NCBI GenBank assembly: GCA_029255685.2
Contig: CM055316.2
Coordinates: 71,377,237 to 71,441,236 of the forward strand
Length of the DNA stretch: 64,000 nucleotides
Reading direction: 5' to 3'
DNA from: Silene conica
Lineage: Eukaryota; Streptophyta; Magnoliopsida; Caryophyllales; Caryophyllaceae
Shown: one piece after another, positions 1 through 12,205 of the stretch
How positions within the stretch are numbered: the stretch's first letter is position 1
Layout: each line of letters opens with the position of its first letter
Program-made: the position numbers and the translations under genes
Notes under the pieces: generated by a model
Databases searched by the model: none
The model's input: the letters and a program-made list of their open reading frames with translations, nothing else
Told to the model about the DNA's origin: nothing

Positions 1-715
1 ATGAACTTTCGTTGATTTTCATCGTCGACAGTCCATGCTTTTTGCCTTCATTTTACATACACCAATTAGAAATTGTGCCCCGCTTACCAAATTTCTCTTA
101 GGAGAAGTAATTGTTACTGTAGACTAAGTTGCGGAAATATCAATACAATATTATTGATATATATCAAAATGCCACTGTTGCGATGAGAATTTTGATCTTT
201 ATTCCATTATACAAAAAGAAATAACAAAATGGTAGCCTGTAACTCTATCACACAACAATTGTTACATGACGTTTTAGGCACATTTTTTGTACCATGGTGT
301 TCCTTGAAATTGTAACCCAAGGGTTGTTACAATGACTAGTGTGGAATGAAGGAGACTAACAGGGGTAGTTGGCAGTTAGAGGTACCCTTTATTAGTAGTT
401 GGCTGTAGCGGGTTCAACTAGTTACTATTTCCTTAGGTGAACTGAATTGAACTGTGATGAGCAAAATTTTATATGAAGAGAGTAGGGAATCTGTTGGAAG
501 TATTTTACCCTTTGTTACACGTTATAGTGTCTTGTCATGATTTCTTAGGTATGAATCAAGCTTAAAAAATTACTTCTTTTCACGAATAGAGGTCACTGAT
601 CCATCTTATTTCCCATCACTACATGCTTGATGCTTGATGGGGCATGATTTTGTGTGTGTGGAGACAATTTACTCTGAGCCTCTACTAAATAATACACAAA
701 CTGTAATTGCTGCAG
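1..715 (+). other. Intron/upstream part of the BRWD-like gene
   Basis: No coding exon could be found here. The first recognisable exon of the WD40/bromodomain gene follows a clear acceptor (tgcag, 711-715), and its first codon continues a WD repeat, so this stretch is most likely one long intron, with earlier exons outside the window. It is AT-rich and has no clear repeat. Confidence 0.6.
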
Positions 716-3700
716 GTGTGGAATGCTTGTAAATCAAGTGCTGATGATTCAGAACAACCTATTCATGAGATGGATATTTTGTCTGGCCATGAAAATGACG
801 TTAACTATGTTCAATTCAGGTGAGTTTACTACCGAGTGACTGACTGACTGGAGAAAAAAAATGTTGTAGCTTGTTTTAGGCTATATAAGCTTCTGTACCT
901 CCAAGTCTCTTTTGCAATTAGGCTGAGAGATGTAAACCATGTTTGAAATCAAGTTTGATTTATGAGCTCAAGAAATATGAAATTATGAAGGTGATGTTAT
1001 GCTGAGTTTATTTGTAACAACCTGCCGAGTAGTGTTACATATTCTGTATAGAGACTAATATTAAACACTACTTGATAAGAGCACCTGTGTCACCCTGTCC
1101 AAGATGGCTACTTGACTTTTTTTTTGTTTCTGATACATTATCTTTTTTTTTCTACAGTGGGTGTGCCACAACTTCTAAATTCACTGCTGCTGATTCAATG
1201 AAGGAGGAAAATTTTCCCAAATTCAAAAACTCGTGGTACTTCGATATCCTAATTGTTTTTTCTGTTTTTGAGAGTTGTCTTTGATTGTGAATTGTATGAG
1301 GGACATTGTATACTCATAATACACAAACAAGAAATTTTGAACTTACCAAAATTTTGCCAGGTTTGCTCATGATAACATTGTCACATGTTCTCGTGATGGG
1401 AGTGCAATTATCTGGATTCCCAGGTCACGTAAATCACATGTGAGACATATTTTGGAGCATTACCTCTTTGACTTTTTGATGGCTTACTTTGGGTGATAAA
1501 TTTTACTAAAACAACTCTTGTCTTGTGTTAGGGGAGAGCTGGACGTTGGACTAAAGCATATCATCTAAAGGTTCCTCCTCCACCAACGCCACCTCAGCCT
1601 CTGCGAGGGGGGCCACGACAGAGAGTTTTACCCAAACCTCGTGGGGTTAATATGATCGTGTGGAGCCTGGATAATCGGTTTGTCCTTGCTACAATAACGG
1701 GTAAGTTGATAATAGGTACTTCACATATAATAACATGAAACTGTCTTTCAAGTGACTAATTGTACTTGCACATAGTTGCTGAGGTAAATGACGCAGTTGG
1801 GCAACAGATGCTGTTTTAAAGCGTTGCCTCTTAAATAATGACGCTGTTGCCGATTTATTTTATGATTCAATGTTCAAACCTCGCATGACTATGAGTGCTG
1901 AATGGGTTTGTGAAAATATATAATAATCTAACATGAATAGCTGGTGCGTCTTTTCTGCGTTAATCTTTGAACTTGCACAACTAAGCGTGTCCGCCTTTTG
2001 TTTTAAGACAGATTGCAGAATCTGTGTCTGGAATGCTGCTGATGGTAGTTTAGTCCACTCATTGACGGGTCATACAGATTCTGTAAGTTTCAAGATTTAG
2101 CTCATTTAAGGCCTTAAAATTAGACTGCTGTATTCTTTCCTCGTTTCTTGGTAAATGTATCAAATTTGCCTCATAGTAAAAACTAAATACAATGAAGAAT
2201 TTTTGAGTTTGTAATTTTGGCATGAAAACTTATGCTTCCTTCTCCATTTGATAGACATATGTCTTAGATGTTCATCCGTTCAACCCTCGCATGGCTATGA
2301 GTGCTGGCTATGATGGGAAAACCATAATTTGGGATGTAAGTTTCTGGCTCTAAAATCTAAATTATTATGTACAATCTGCAATTTTTTTGCATTAACTTAC
2401 TATTATCCTTTGTTGTAGATATGGGAAGGAAAGCCCATTCGGACTTATGAAACAGGACGGTTTAAGCTGGTTGATGGAAAGTTCTCACCGTAAGTGCTAA
2501 TGCTGGCCGTGTCAATTTGTTTTTATTTAACTTCTACTCAGTTTCCATGATGGAGTCCATGTTTTTGTTTCTGGCTCTATCTTGATGAACTGGAAACTCC
2601 TTTTTTGTTTAGTTTTTCTCTTTTGTGTTTTCCATGTAGAGATGGGACGTCAATCATACTTTCAGACGATGTTGGTCAACTCTATATCCTGAGTACTGGC
2701 GTTGGTGAGTCCCTGAAGGATGCTAAATATGATCAGGTACCGTCACTTTAAATTGTTTGGTTTTCCAGTTAACATGCTTCTGTTGCTTACAATCGACTAG
2801 TCTAATTGCTATTTAATATAAAACTTGCAGTTCTTTCTCGGGGATTATCGCCCACTTATCCGAGATACCCATGGAAATGTTGTTGACCAGGTTAGCTTGA
2901 TAGGATTTGCGTGCTATTTATCTTGTTCTTTCTGGTGATATGTTTTTGCTTGAGGTCTTGAACTTAGCATTCAATGAATCACTAGGATGGTCTTAAGCCC
3001 ACATACCCTCTTGTGTATTGAGTCAGTTTAGAACACTTCTGCTAGTTGGTATTTTTCTTTAGCGGTGACATGTTTTCTCCATGCAGGAATCTCAGCTCGC
3101 TCCATATCGAAGGAACATGCAAGATCTCCTTTGTGATTCAAGTTTGTCACTGGCCCTCGCCTTTATCATTAAATATCAAGGAAAAAATTGTCACTTAATA
3201 CCTATTAAAAATCACTATTTACCAATTAATACCTAATAAAAAAATTCAATAATGATTACCTAAGTATTAGTGTTCTTTTTTATTTTTTTTTACAATTGGT
3301 ACCCACATGATGATCCGTTGGTTTTCTAATTATAAGCCCGTATTGAAATCTATCAATTAAGACCTAATTTGACTAAACAAACTTAGCCAACTACATTAAT
3401 TACTGCAATTTAGTTTTGCTTTTCTTCCGATTTTCCTTCTCTCCCCAACTACTTGAACACTACTTCACCTGTCCGCCTGATTCTTATGAACATTCCACAT
3501 CGCAAAGTCACCTTAGAAGGTGGTATATTGGTTAATTTTGACACTCTGGAATTTCTTCTTAATTTATTCAATGGAATCTTGGACGCCAAGCACAGCTCCA
3601 ATGGCAATGACATGAAATATTGTTAGGTTCATTTTATATTGATACACCCACCTGTGAAGATAACTTATAAAAGAGGAGGAGAAAATAAAAGTAAAGGAGA

Positions 3701-6700
3701 GAAGGTTGCTAATGAAGTAAAGCTGTTTATTGAAAATGTAATTTGAGGGAAGACATGAGAGACGCAAGGCTATGAAAGTTGAAGAATTGAAAATGTTATG
3801 GAGAACATGATAGGCATGATGGAGCCGTGATATGAAGAAATGAAATTGCTTTGGTGAAAAAATGAGTGGAACTGAGAAGTACGGGTTGATCTTTTAATTT
3901 TAAGTAAAGATAGTTTAGGAAGTATATACAAAAGTAGGGATAGCATTTGGAAAGTACAAAAAAATTGCCCATAGTTCATTTTAGGTAGCAAACCCTAAGA
4001 AAAGCTACTTTATCAGGGATTAAGTTTAGAAGTTTTCTTTTATAATAGGTACTAATTTTTAAAAGGCGTATTTAATAGGTAATAAATAATTAATTTTCCC
4101 AATTAGTACAACTTTGTTGATTTCGATTATTCTGAAATGTTGGTTCTTCAACATGAAATGCTAGGCATGATTCCGTATCCTGAACCATATCAGAGTATGT
4201 ATCAGCAACGACGTCTAGGAACTCTTGGGATTGAGTGGCATCCTTCATCCGCAAGATTTGCAGTGGGCCCGGACTTCACTTCAGACCAAGACCAGATCCT
4301 GCCTCTGCCAGACTTAGATGTATTTATTGATCCACTGCCTTATGTCGTGGATGCCATGGATTGGGAGCCAGAAGCTGAAGTAGTTAGTGATGATATGGAC
4401 TCTGAATTCAACGTCACAGAGTCCGTAGGCGGGGACGGAGGACATATAAGTTCAATGTCATCAGGGGAGTCGGAATGCAGCGATGAATACAGTGACGATG
4501 AGGTGAGTGTCAGAGATGGTCCTCGTAGATCCAGGAGAAGAAGGAAAAAGAGAGAAGTACGTTTCTTTGAAAAAGAATATTACACATACAAGTATTTTTT
4601 TTAATGAAAGCCGTTTCTCATCTTTCAAATTGCAACCAATGTATTCTTTTGTTTTTTTGCAGAAAGAAGTAACTACTTCTTCAGGAAGGCGTGTTAAGAA
4701 AAGAAACTTGGATGAGTGTGATGGTAGCTCTCATAGAGTTCAACAAAAGCTGAAGTCTAAAAATCGGCGTAAAAAATCAAAGAAGTCTTCGAAGGGTTCA
4801 AGACCTCGTAGAGCTGCAGCTCGCAATGCTCTTACTTTGTTTTCCAAGATAAAAGGCACTTCCTCAGATCAGGAAGAGTATGAGACTGAATGTCTTTCAT
4901 CAGATAGCGAATCTGCTATGGAATATTCTGAATTTGACAGTGAAGAGTCTGATAAAATTGTGCCAGATGAGAAATTGAAGATCCTCAAGGGGAAGGAAAT
5001 AGTTTTTGAGGAATTGGAGGATGTGCCTAGACCTCAAGAGTCCCATGAATCTCATGAGAATGGTTTGAACAGGCCAAGATTAGTTCTAAAACTGCCATAT
5101 CGTGATTCAAAATCTGAGAATCTGACTTATTTGCCTGGTTCATCCTCATCAAAATCCCCAAATGTTCATCTTAATATTGATAGAGAACATGACACTGGAC
5201 AAGTGACATGGGTTACTGGGTATATAAATGACACTGTGAAATGGGGAGGAGTTAAGACTCGTACTCCTAAGCGTATCAAATTGAGTACTGCTCCTCCACT
5301 GAATGTCCCTGGATCTAGTAAAGAAGCTGAGAAAAGTCGTGGTGAGAATATAAAGCCTGCAATTGAACAGGATTTGAAAATTGAAGGTCAAAGTGATGAG
5401 TTGAAGGAAATCAGTCAGGTATGTCAAGTTGATGCAAGTGATGGACTCAAACTTCCTGTTTTAAAGAAATCCATGGATTCTAATGGACTGCAGGTGGAGG
5501 TTCATGTAGCCTCTAATAATGGAGCTCCATGTTCTAGGGACCACGAGCTTAATAATTGCAGTTCAGAATGGATTCCCAATAGTGTGCCAGCACGGTTGAG
5601 ATTTGTGCAGGAAAATACTGCATTAGGTCTAGCTAATCGTCTGGAGATAAGCCCAGCTGATGTTGCAAATAATGAGCAAAATGGTGAATGCAGTGGGGCC
5701 TCTGGGAGCACGTCTTATGTAGGGCAAAAATCTTATGAAAACAACCTCTTGGACGGCGGTGTGGATGGAGGGGACTCTGAAGGAGGGCAAAAACCTGATG
5801 TGGCATATACATCACTTCATCGAAGGAAGGATAGAATGTTTAGTGCTGTATATAGAAGATCAAGGTCATTTAAGGCAGTTGTTAGGACTTCTTCAGAAGG
5901 GGATGGTCCCAATGCGGGTGAAAGCACCTCTAGTGTCAGCTGCCAGCCTGTGAATGGACATGTCAAAGTAGAGTGCTCTGTGGTTGACGACAATCAAGAA
6001 CCACATCCTTTGGATATGGACACGCCAGAAGAGCGTGTTGGTCGCAAGCGATCAGCAGGAAGGCCAAGAAGATTTGATAATGGTTCAATGATCAGTGGTG
6101 ACCAAGTCCTTAGACACGAGTGGGGATCTGGTAAAACTGCTGGCCTTAGGTCCACCAGAAATAGGAGAATTAATTTCATTCGTGATGCAAGTCCAGGGGA
6201 TCGAAAAAAAGCATGTCAAGGACAAAGAAAGCTGTCTTGGCTGATGCTGTCTGTACCCGATACTTCTCGATATATTCCTCAGCAGGGTGATGAGGTTGCA
6301 TATTTGAGGCAGGTAATTGATGGAAATTCTCCTTTATATACATCGAATTGCCCTTTTTTTTATTATGTTTTATTTTTCTCTATGATTGTTATATTCATTG
6401 ATTTATTTATCTTTTTTTTTTTTTCTTTCTTATTCCGAAAGCACTCCCGCTCTGATGACATATTCCTACTTTCCCTTTTGGGATGTATTGTTTTGTTGTG
6501 ATCATTTCGTTTCTTTCCTCACTTAGCAAGTTTTTTTTTACCGAATTATCAAGTCATATCTCAATTGTCATTGAATAATTACAAAATGCGCCATTGTTGA
6601 CATCTAACTTAAATCTTACAATAATCACTTTCTAACTTGACTCACAACCTAGTACTCTGCTTTTTTCCTCACCTGCCATCAGCTTCTCTCTCCGTTACCT

Positions 6701-8078
6701 CTCTAACTCAGTGGCAACCCCGCCCAACAGTCACCCTTGCTGGCAACCACCGCAGTCCGACGTGCTACTTTCTTTTTTTTCCCCATTTCGTTATTTGTGG
6801 TAGCCTGTCCAAATCAATTTCGGATAGAGGCATTATTGTTGTATTGGAGAGTTCTTTCATGAATTTATGTTTCACATTCGTTCTTCATCTTATTACAGGG
6901 ACACGAAGAGTACATATCTTACAGTGAGTCTCTTGTTAGGCCACCTTGGGAAGTGTTGAAGGGAGAGATCAGAGCTGTGGAATTCTGTAAGGTTGTAGAA
7001 TTGGACTATTCCCATGTTCCAGGCTCTGGAGATAGCTGCTGTAAATTAACATTAAAATTTATCGATGACAGTTCTAGTGTGTTGGGTAAAACTTTTAAAC
7101 TGAGTTTGCCAGAAGTGTCCGGATTTCCAGATTTTCTTGTAGAGAGAACACGGTATGAGGCTGCTATTCAGAGAAATTGGACTACTAGGGACAAATGTCA
7201 AGTGTGGTGGAAAAATGAAGATGAGGAAGACGGTAGTTGGTGGGAAGGTCGGATTTTTGCTGTCAAGGACAAATCTCCGGAGTTTCCTGACAGTCCATGG
7301 GAAAGATATCTGATAAAATACAAAAGCGAACCTACTGAAACACATTCGCACAGTCCTTGGGAATTGCATGATGCGGACGGAACCCAGTGGGAGCAGCCTC
7401 ATCTTAGTAACCCTGCCACAAACAAATTATTGACATCTCTCTCGAAGTTGTTGGAGTCGGGAAATAAAGCAAAGGTAACAACACAACTGTTTTTATTCCA
7501 AAACTTTCAAAAACTTTTGCATGTGACCGTCTCACTATGAGACCAACCAAATTACTCAACTTATTAAATGAATAATAGATATGTTGGATATTTGCAATAG
7601 ACAGTCTCGTAATCACTTACTGTTCTAATTTGTTTGAGGCTTTTCGCTTTCTGGCTGACGGTTGTCTTCATTTAACCTTCAGGATATTTACGGAGTTCAA
7701 AAATTGAGGCTGGTTTCTGAGAAGTCCAATTTTTTGAATAGGTACACTCATAGAATAATATTTTTGCATTACTGTATTATTCTGCTGTATTTGTTTGTGG
7801 TATACCTTGCCAGCTTAGTGTCGACGGGGCTTTTAAAGTTATAGCAGAAGCAATGACCACAGTTTGAAATGTGCAGATTTCCTGTGCCGTTGTCTCTGGA
7901 TGTGATACAGTCGAGGCTTGAAAATAACTATTACCGGAGTTTGGAGGCATTGCAGCACGACGCACAAGTTTTGCTATCAAATGCAGAAACTTATTTCGTG
8001 AAAAATGCAGAGATCTCGAAGAAGATAACGCGGTTGTCTGACTGGTTTAGTCGGAATTTGTTGGGGTTGGAGCATTAG
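716..8078 (+). CDS. WD40-repeat/bromodomain protein, BRWD/WDR9-like (5' truncated by window)
   Basis: Likely nuclear chromatin reader. Exons read from splice sites: 716-819, 1158-1235, 1361-1439, 1532-1700, 2012-2082, 2255-2335, 2419-2489, 2640-2736, 2831-2890, 3087-3141, 4165-4556, 4663-6312, 6899-7474, 7683-7741, 7877-8078. They stay in phase for 1247 codons and a TAG stop. The early exons encode WD40 blades (LSGHENDVNYVQF, DGSAIIWIPR, RICVWNAADGSLVHSLTGH, AMSAGYDGKTIIWD). The long middle exon is acidic and basic low-complexity sequence with an AT-hook-like core (RKRSAGRPRRF near 6040). GDEVAYLRQ joined to GHEEYISYSESLVRPPW, then two Trp-rich stretches, resembles the region before the bromodomain in PHIP/BRWD proteins. 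The last exons (RFPVPLSLDVIQSRLENNYY, LLSNAETYF) are a bromodomain. The arrangement matches plant WDR9-like proteins. The first exons lie left of the window. The intron 3142-4164 holds a TIR element. Confidence 0.9.
1872..1900 (+). pseudogene. Relic of a WD40 exon inside an intron
   Basis: A 29-nt stretch matches 2278-2306, inside the exon 2255-2335 that encodes HPFNPRMAMSAGYDG, at 27 of 29 positions. It has no splice sites and soon goes out of frame, so it looks like a decayed partial exon duplication within the intron 1701-2011. Confidence 0.55.
3180..4100. mobile_element. Non-autonomous TIR element in a BRWD intron
   Basis: The intron between 3141 and 4165 is unusually long. It is bounded by imperfect inverted ends: the left end holds TTAATACCTATTAAA (about 3194-3208) and the right end reads, in reverse complement, GGGAAAATTAATT then TTATTACCTATTAAA. 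TACCTATTA-type motifs recur further in from both ends. There is no coding potential. I could not define a convincing target-site duplication, so the superfamily is open (Mutator-like would fit the long weak TIRs). Confidence 0.5.
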
Positions 8079-9773
8079 GCAATTTCTAATTCAATTTTGT
8101 AGAGCAATTAGGCTGTTTTATGCAGTGCTCTCCTTTTTTGTTCTCAATCTTTGTTATTTAGTTAACGGAAATCGCGACTGCCATAGCTGGGACTGGGAAC
8201 GGTCTAGGCTACGAAAAATTTTTTCATAGGTAGAAATTTACAAGGAAAAGAGGGGTAGATTCCGATATCTGGCCAGAAATTATGTACATAAAGAAACAGA
8301 CTTCATCAAATGAATAGAATCGTTAGATATTCATACTGTTCTAACATTTTAACATATCATGACCGAGATTATAATAAGAAGCTCTCTGGATGGAAAGAGA
8401 AAATTTCCAGTAGTAAAAATGTTTCAACATGATAATGATGATAATGTTGATTTTCATAGTACACATTTTACTCAAAATAGTACGCATTTCCCAAACTTCC
8501 CGCTGCATTTCACATGTGCCATAGTGAAGAAACTGAAAAAGAAACGAAACGGAACGTCTAAGACCCTTGCTCCACCACCCACCAATCAACGACCCACCTC
8601 TTTTTGAGCACTGGTCCTCCTCACCTTGGCCATCAGCCCCATCCCCCTGGTCACTGCTGGAAATGCATCGTCAGTACCACCTTTTCTCACTCTCCCTCCC
8701 CTGTACTCGACGTTGTTGCACCACCTATTCCCCTCTGGTGATTGACCCCGTCACATCCTCTTCCCTCCCCCACCATTAAACCCACATCCATCGTTGTCCA
8801 TGTGTCGTCTCCGTCGCCCTTATCCTGCCGTCTATATTATTTCATTAAGCGTAAATAGCTCTGTATTGTTTGAAATGAACTCATCTGAGTATATAGAGCT
8901 ATTTACACTTAATGAACATTAAGAGACCTAACCTTTGAGGTCAACTTACTATTCGCCCTTATAAGTCATACACATTTACGAGATTTTTCCCTTCTTAACC
9001 TTCTAAACATAATTTATACATTAATTTATGGTGATATAGTCTTGTAAATCTTTTTAATTATTTTAAGAGCACGTCAATATCTTATTTTTGTTATTATTTG
9101 TGAGTGATAATTTAATAATTTAATTAAATAGTTGGTTAATAAATGATTTGAAAAAAAAAAATCTTTAAAAAGATTCTAAGCATTGTTTAGGTTTTGTTTA
9201 GTTTAGAATCCAAAGTTAAGGAATTCGCAAACGGAGGCAAAATCAAGCATCTGAGAGAGAGGCTGTGTGACTTTTGGCATGGCTTTACTGTCTACTTCAT
9301 CACCATTATTATCACCTTCTCTCCATCAATTGGTATCATCTTACCTTTTGCTTCCTTTTTTCACAAATTCTTATCTGTGATGAGAATATCTGTCGCAAAC
9401 TTGTAACAGGTTAAGTAATATCTATTAGAGTAGGAAAAGGCAATTGACCCCTTAAAACCTTGCAACGAATACACTCGTGCAAGACAGACTTATTGTTCTT
9501 TTTTTCTACCACTTTTCTCATCAGTAGTTCCCGCAGTCCCGCCTATGCCATAGTTCATGCATTCAAATATTATTCACCACTTTTGGATTACTCGTCTTTA
9601 TTTACTTTGATTAAAATACTTGTTATGTGGAATAAAAAAAGTAAAAAAAGGATTGTGACAACATTATTGTATTTCTCAAGATCTCTTGGTTAATTGGTTG
9701 TTATGTAAATGTAAATGTAAATATTCTACCCTTGATATTTAAGTACATTGTCTTCTCAAATTATGCTCGTTTA
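8079..9773. other. Intergenic region (3' UTR of BRWD-like gene, short hairpin, repeat relics)
   Basis: The first few hundred bases are presumably the 3' UTR of the upstream gene. A pyrimidine-rich block lies around 8560-8780 and a short inverted repeat at 8841-8916. Around 9370-9400, gatgagaatatctgtcgcaa resembles the arm of the hairpin repeat at 41735-41905. I see no gene. Confidence 0.6.
8841..8916. repeat. 76-bp inverted-repeat hairpin (MITE-like)
   Basis: The left arm TTCATTAAGCGTAAATAGCT pairs with the right arm AGCTATTTACACTTAATGAA with one mismatch, leaving a loop of about 36 bp. There is no coding content. It may be a MITE remnant. Confidence 0.6.
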
Positions 9774-9834
9774 CTCCCTCGTCCCGTTCATTTGTTTAGA
9801 TCAAATTGCAAACAAATGAGCGGGACAGAGGGAG
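9774..9834. mobile_element. Stowaway-type MITE, 61 bp
   Basis: TA-flanked hairpin. The left end CTCCCTCGTCCCGTTC pairs with the right end GCGGGACAGAGGGAG, and the inner part (catttgttt / aaacaaatg) continues the stem. The ends match the Stowaway consensus CTCCCTCCGT and the TA target duplication. It lies about 140 bp before the F-box coding sequence, in its probable promoter or 5' region. Confidence 0.8.
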
Positions 9835-9969
9835 TATTTTGTACGAAGTATTACTTTGTCAATATCCTAGCTAATCACGCGGCGTCATCACTATATATAT
9901 TCGTCTTTATTCATCAATGTATGCAAGTCTTAGACGAATGGCAAATTTTGATATTCGTTGTGTATCCAG

Positions 9970-11528
9970 GACAAGATTAGTCGACTTCCAGACGATATTC
10001 TTCTCAACATTGTGTCCATATTGGACTTTCAAAGTGCTGTGAGAACTAGTATCCTTGCGAAAAGGTGGAAGTACTTGTGGACTTGGCTGACCGTTCTCGA
10101 CTTTCACCCTGAAAATTTATCCCCGTTCAATCATTCTTGGTATACCGACAAGTTGATCGAACCAGAAGGATACTTGAATTGGGTTAATCAAGTGATCGAT
10201 GCACATACTGGTCCATGTATTACCAAGTTCAGAGTTTTTTTCGTCAAGTCTTGGAGCAAGGACATCACCCAGATTCAGAAATGGGTTAGCTTTGCCGTCT
10301 CCAAACAAGTCGAGGAGCTAGACTTGAGCCTCTTATTTTATGATCACACTGTTAGATTCTCTTTAGGATTTGATATCTTGATGCATTCTATCGCCAACCT
10401 TAAATCGCTTAGTATGTCCAGTGTCGATATAAGTGGAGAAACTTTAGAATCCGTTCTGCTGCATTGCCGCCTTTTGGAACGATTGTATGTGGATGATTCA
10501 CAGACTCTCCAAACTCTCAACATTGTATCCTACAAGTTGAAGCATCTGACCCTTATCAGATGTCATAATCTGGTACAGCTCGAGATTGATGCAGTCAATC
10601 TGATTCGTTTTTGTTACGGAGAGACCCATCGATCTGCTCGTTTGCAGATGGTGTTTAAGATGGTACCCAACCTTGTTGAACTGGATTTTGGAGTGCACGG
10701 TTGCTTTTATCCAATTTGTTTCTTGGAGAAATTTTCGTACTTATCCAAGCAGCTGACGAAGCTTTCTTTCTGTCCATTTGTGAGTCTATTTCTTTATTCT
10801 GTCTGTGTTTCTGAACTGGAATATCTTGTGTTCACTCGCAATGACTTCGATCCGTTTCATGCTTCACAGATTGACTACCACACTAGCTATTTCCCTCACG
10901 GTTTGGAAGTTAACGTGCTTCTCCCGTATGTCAAGCAACTCACCTTGACGGTCAGGTCTTTCAACTTGCTTTTGTTCCGACCCTTCATGACCGCATGCCC
11001 AATGTTGCATGAGCTTAAGCTACAAGTATGCCTACTTCGCAATTCATTGTAATGTATCTGCTTTCCCTGTCTGTTTTAGCTTGTTAAGGTTCATAATCTA
11101 AAGAACCTGCTGTGTAACTGCTGGTGCAGATGGCTTACGAACCTAGAGAATTGTTCAAGGAGGAGGCGGATCTGCTGAAAGAGATCAAGCTTGAGGACGA
11201 GAGAAATAACGACGCCCTGAAAGAAAAGTTGAAACGCAAAAGGCACGAGAAGAATAAAAGCCAAGTAAATCTCAAAGTACTGGAAATTGTTGGCTTTCAT
11301 GGGTGTAGTAATGATGTTATGTGTGCATTGGAGATTATATCTCGTGCTAATTCTATTGAAAGACTCATATGCGAACTTGGACATTTTGAGGATATTGAAG
11401 GCCCTGGGGTATACGAGGACGTTGACAACGCTGAGAAAAGGAGGCGAGCGCAAAAACTTGCCAAACTTGTGCCACGGAAAGTTCATGTAGCTGTACGAGA
11501 CAAGTCCGGCCTTTCCTGGATTTCTTGA
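9970..11528 (+). CDS. F-box/LRR/FBD-type protein (first exon not found)
   Basis: Probable substrate receptor of an SCF ubiquitin ligase. Exons: 9970-11025 and 11130-11528 (stop TGA), with about 484 codons visible. The start has a classical F-box (DKISRLPDDILLNIVSILDF, then ILAKRWKYLW). Leucine-rich repeats follow (HSIANLKSLSMSSVDISGET, LKHLTLIRCHNLVQLEID). The last exon has an unusual charged stretch (LKEIKLEDERNNDALKEKLK) and an FBD-like end (LKVLEIVGFHGCSNDV, ISRANSIERL). No ATG opens this frame: upstream there is only TTG, and a good acceptor (tatccag) ends at 9969, so a small first exon is probably missing from my model. A recently inactivated copy is also possible. Plants have large, fast-evolving families of such genes. 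Confidence 0.75.
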
Positions 11529-11873
11529 AATATACCTTGAAGCAACCGAACAAGCTTGGGAGCTGCAACGCAACGCAACGGAACGGAGGCGTAACTTTTA
11601 TTGTCTACTGCCTCACCTTATTAGCAAAGTAAAGTGAATTAAGAACACAAATTTTAATGTAAGGCCGTCTTGCTTATAAGATGGATCATTAAAAGTAATC
11701 GAGTTATACTTGAGGCGTAACTTACATTTTGTTCAAAGTTATTCCGTGTTGTTATGCATATGTTTATTGACTGTTTAATCACTGGTTGATGGTCGATCTA
11801 GATGTAGGAGTATTGCAAATGTTCATTTCAGTAAACAATGGGAATCTTCTTTACCATCCACTTCAAGACTCGA

Positions 11874-11898
11874 GATTAGTCGACTTCCAGATGATATT
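11874..11898 (+). pseudogene. Truncated second F-box start
   Basis: A 25-nt stretch encoding ISRLPDDI matches 9975-9999, the F-box start of the upstream gene, at 24 of 25 bases. The frame then continues without F-box or LRR character. It looks like the 5' remnant of a tandem duplicate about 350 bp after the stop of the intact gene. Confidence 0.6.
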
Positions 11899-12205
11899 TT
11901 CTATACAAACACCACCGAATCTCCACCAGGCACCTACAACCGTCAAGACGTCTTCCACACACAAAATCAGAGGAACACCATCTTATTGGTGCACTTTTAT
12001 ATGGCTACCTAGCTCCTAACTGGAACACTAAAACATGCACTACTTATTTATGTATGTGCAAAATAGGTTTGGGAGGAACACCCACAACTTAAATGACATT
12101 CTATAATGTCATAATGAAACCGTGACCAAGGTTAAACAGGGTCCTTACAAGATGCTATAACATCTCAAAGTAACTAAAGAGGAAAACAACATCATATTCA
12201 AACAA

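Noticed and set aside
8567-8779. 70-codon Pro/Ser/His-rich ORF
   Set aside because: C/T-rich low-complexity stretch after the BRWD-like gene; no motif.
11786-12019. 77-codon ORF after the F-box gene
   Set aside because: Overlaps the truncated F-box copy in a different frame; no supporting features.
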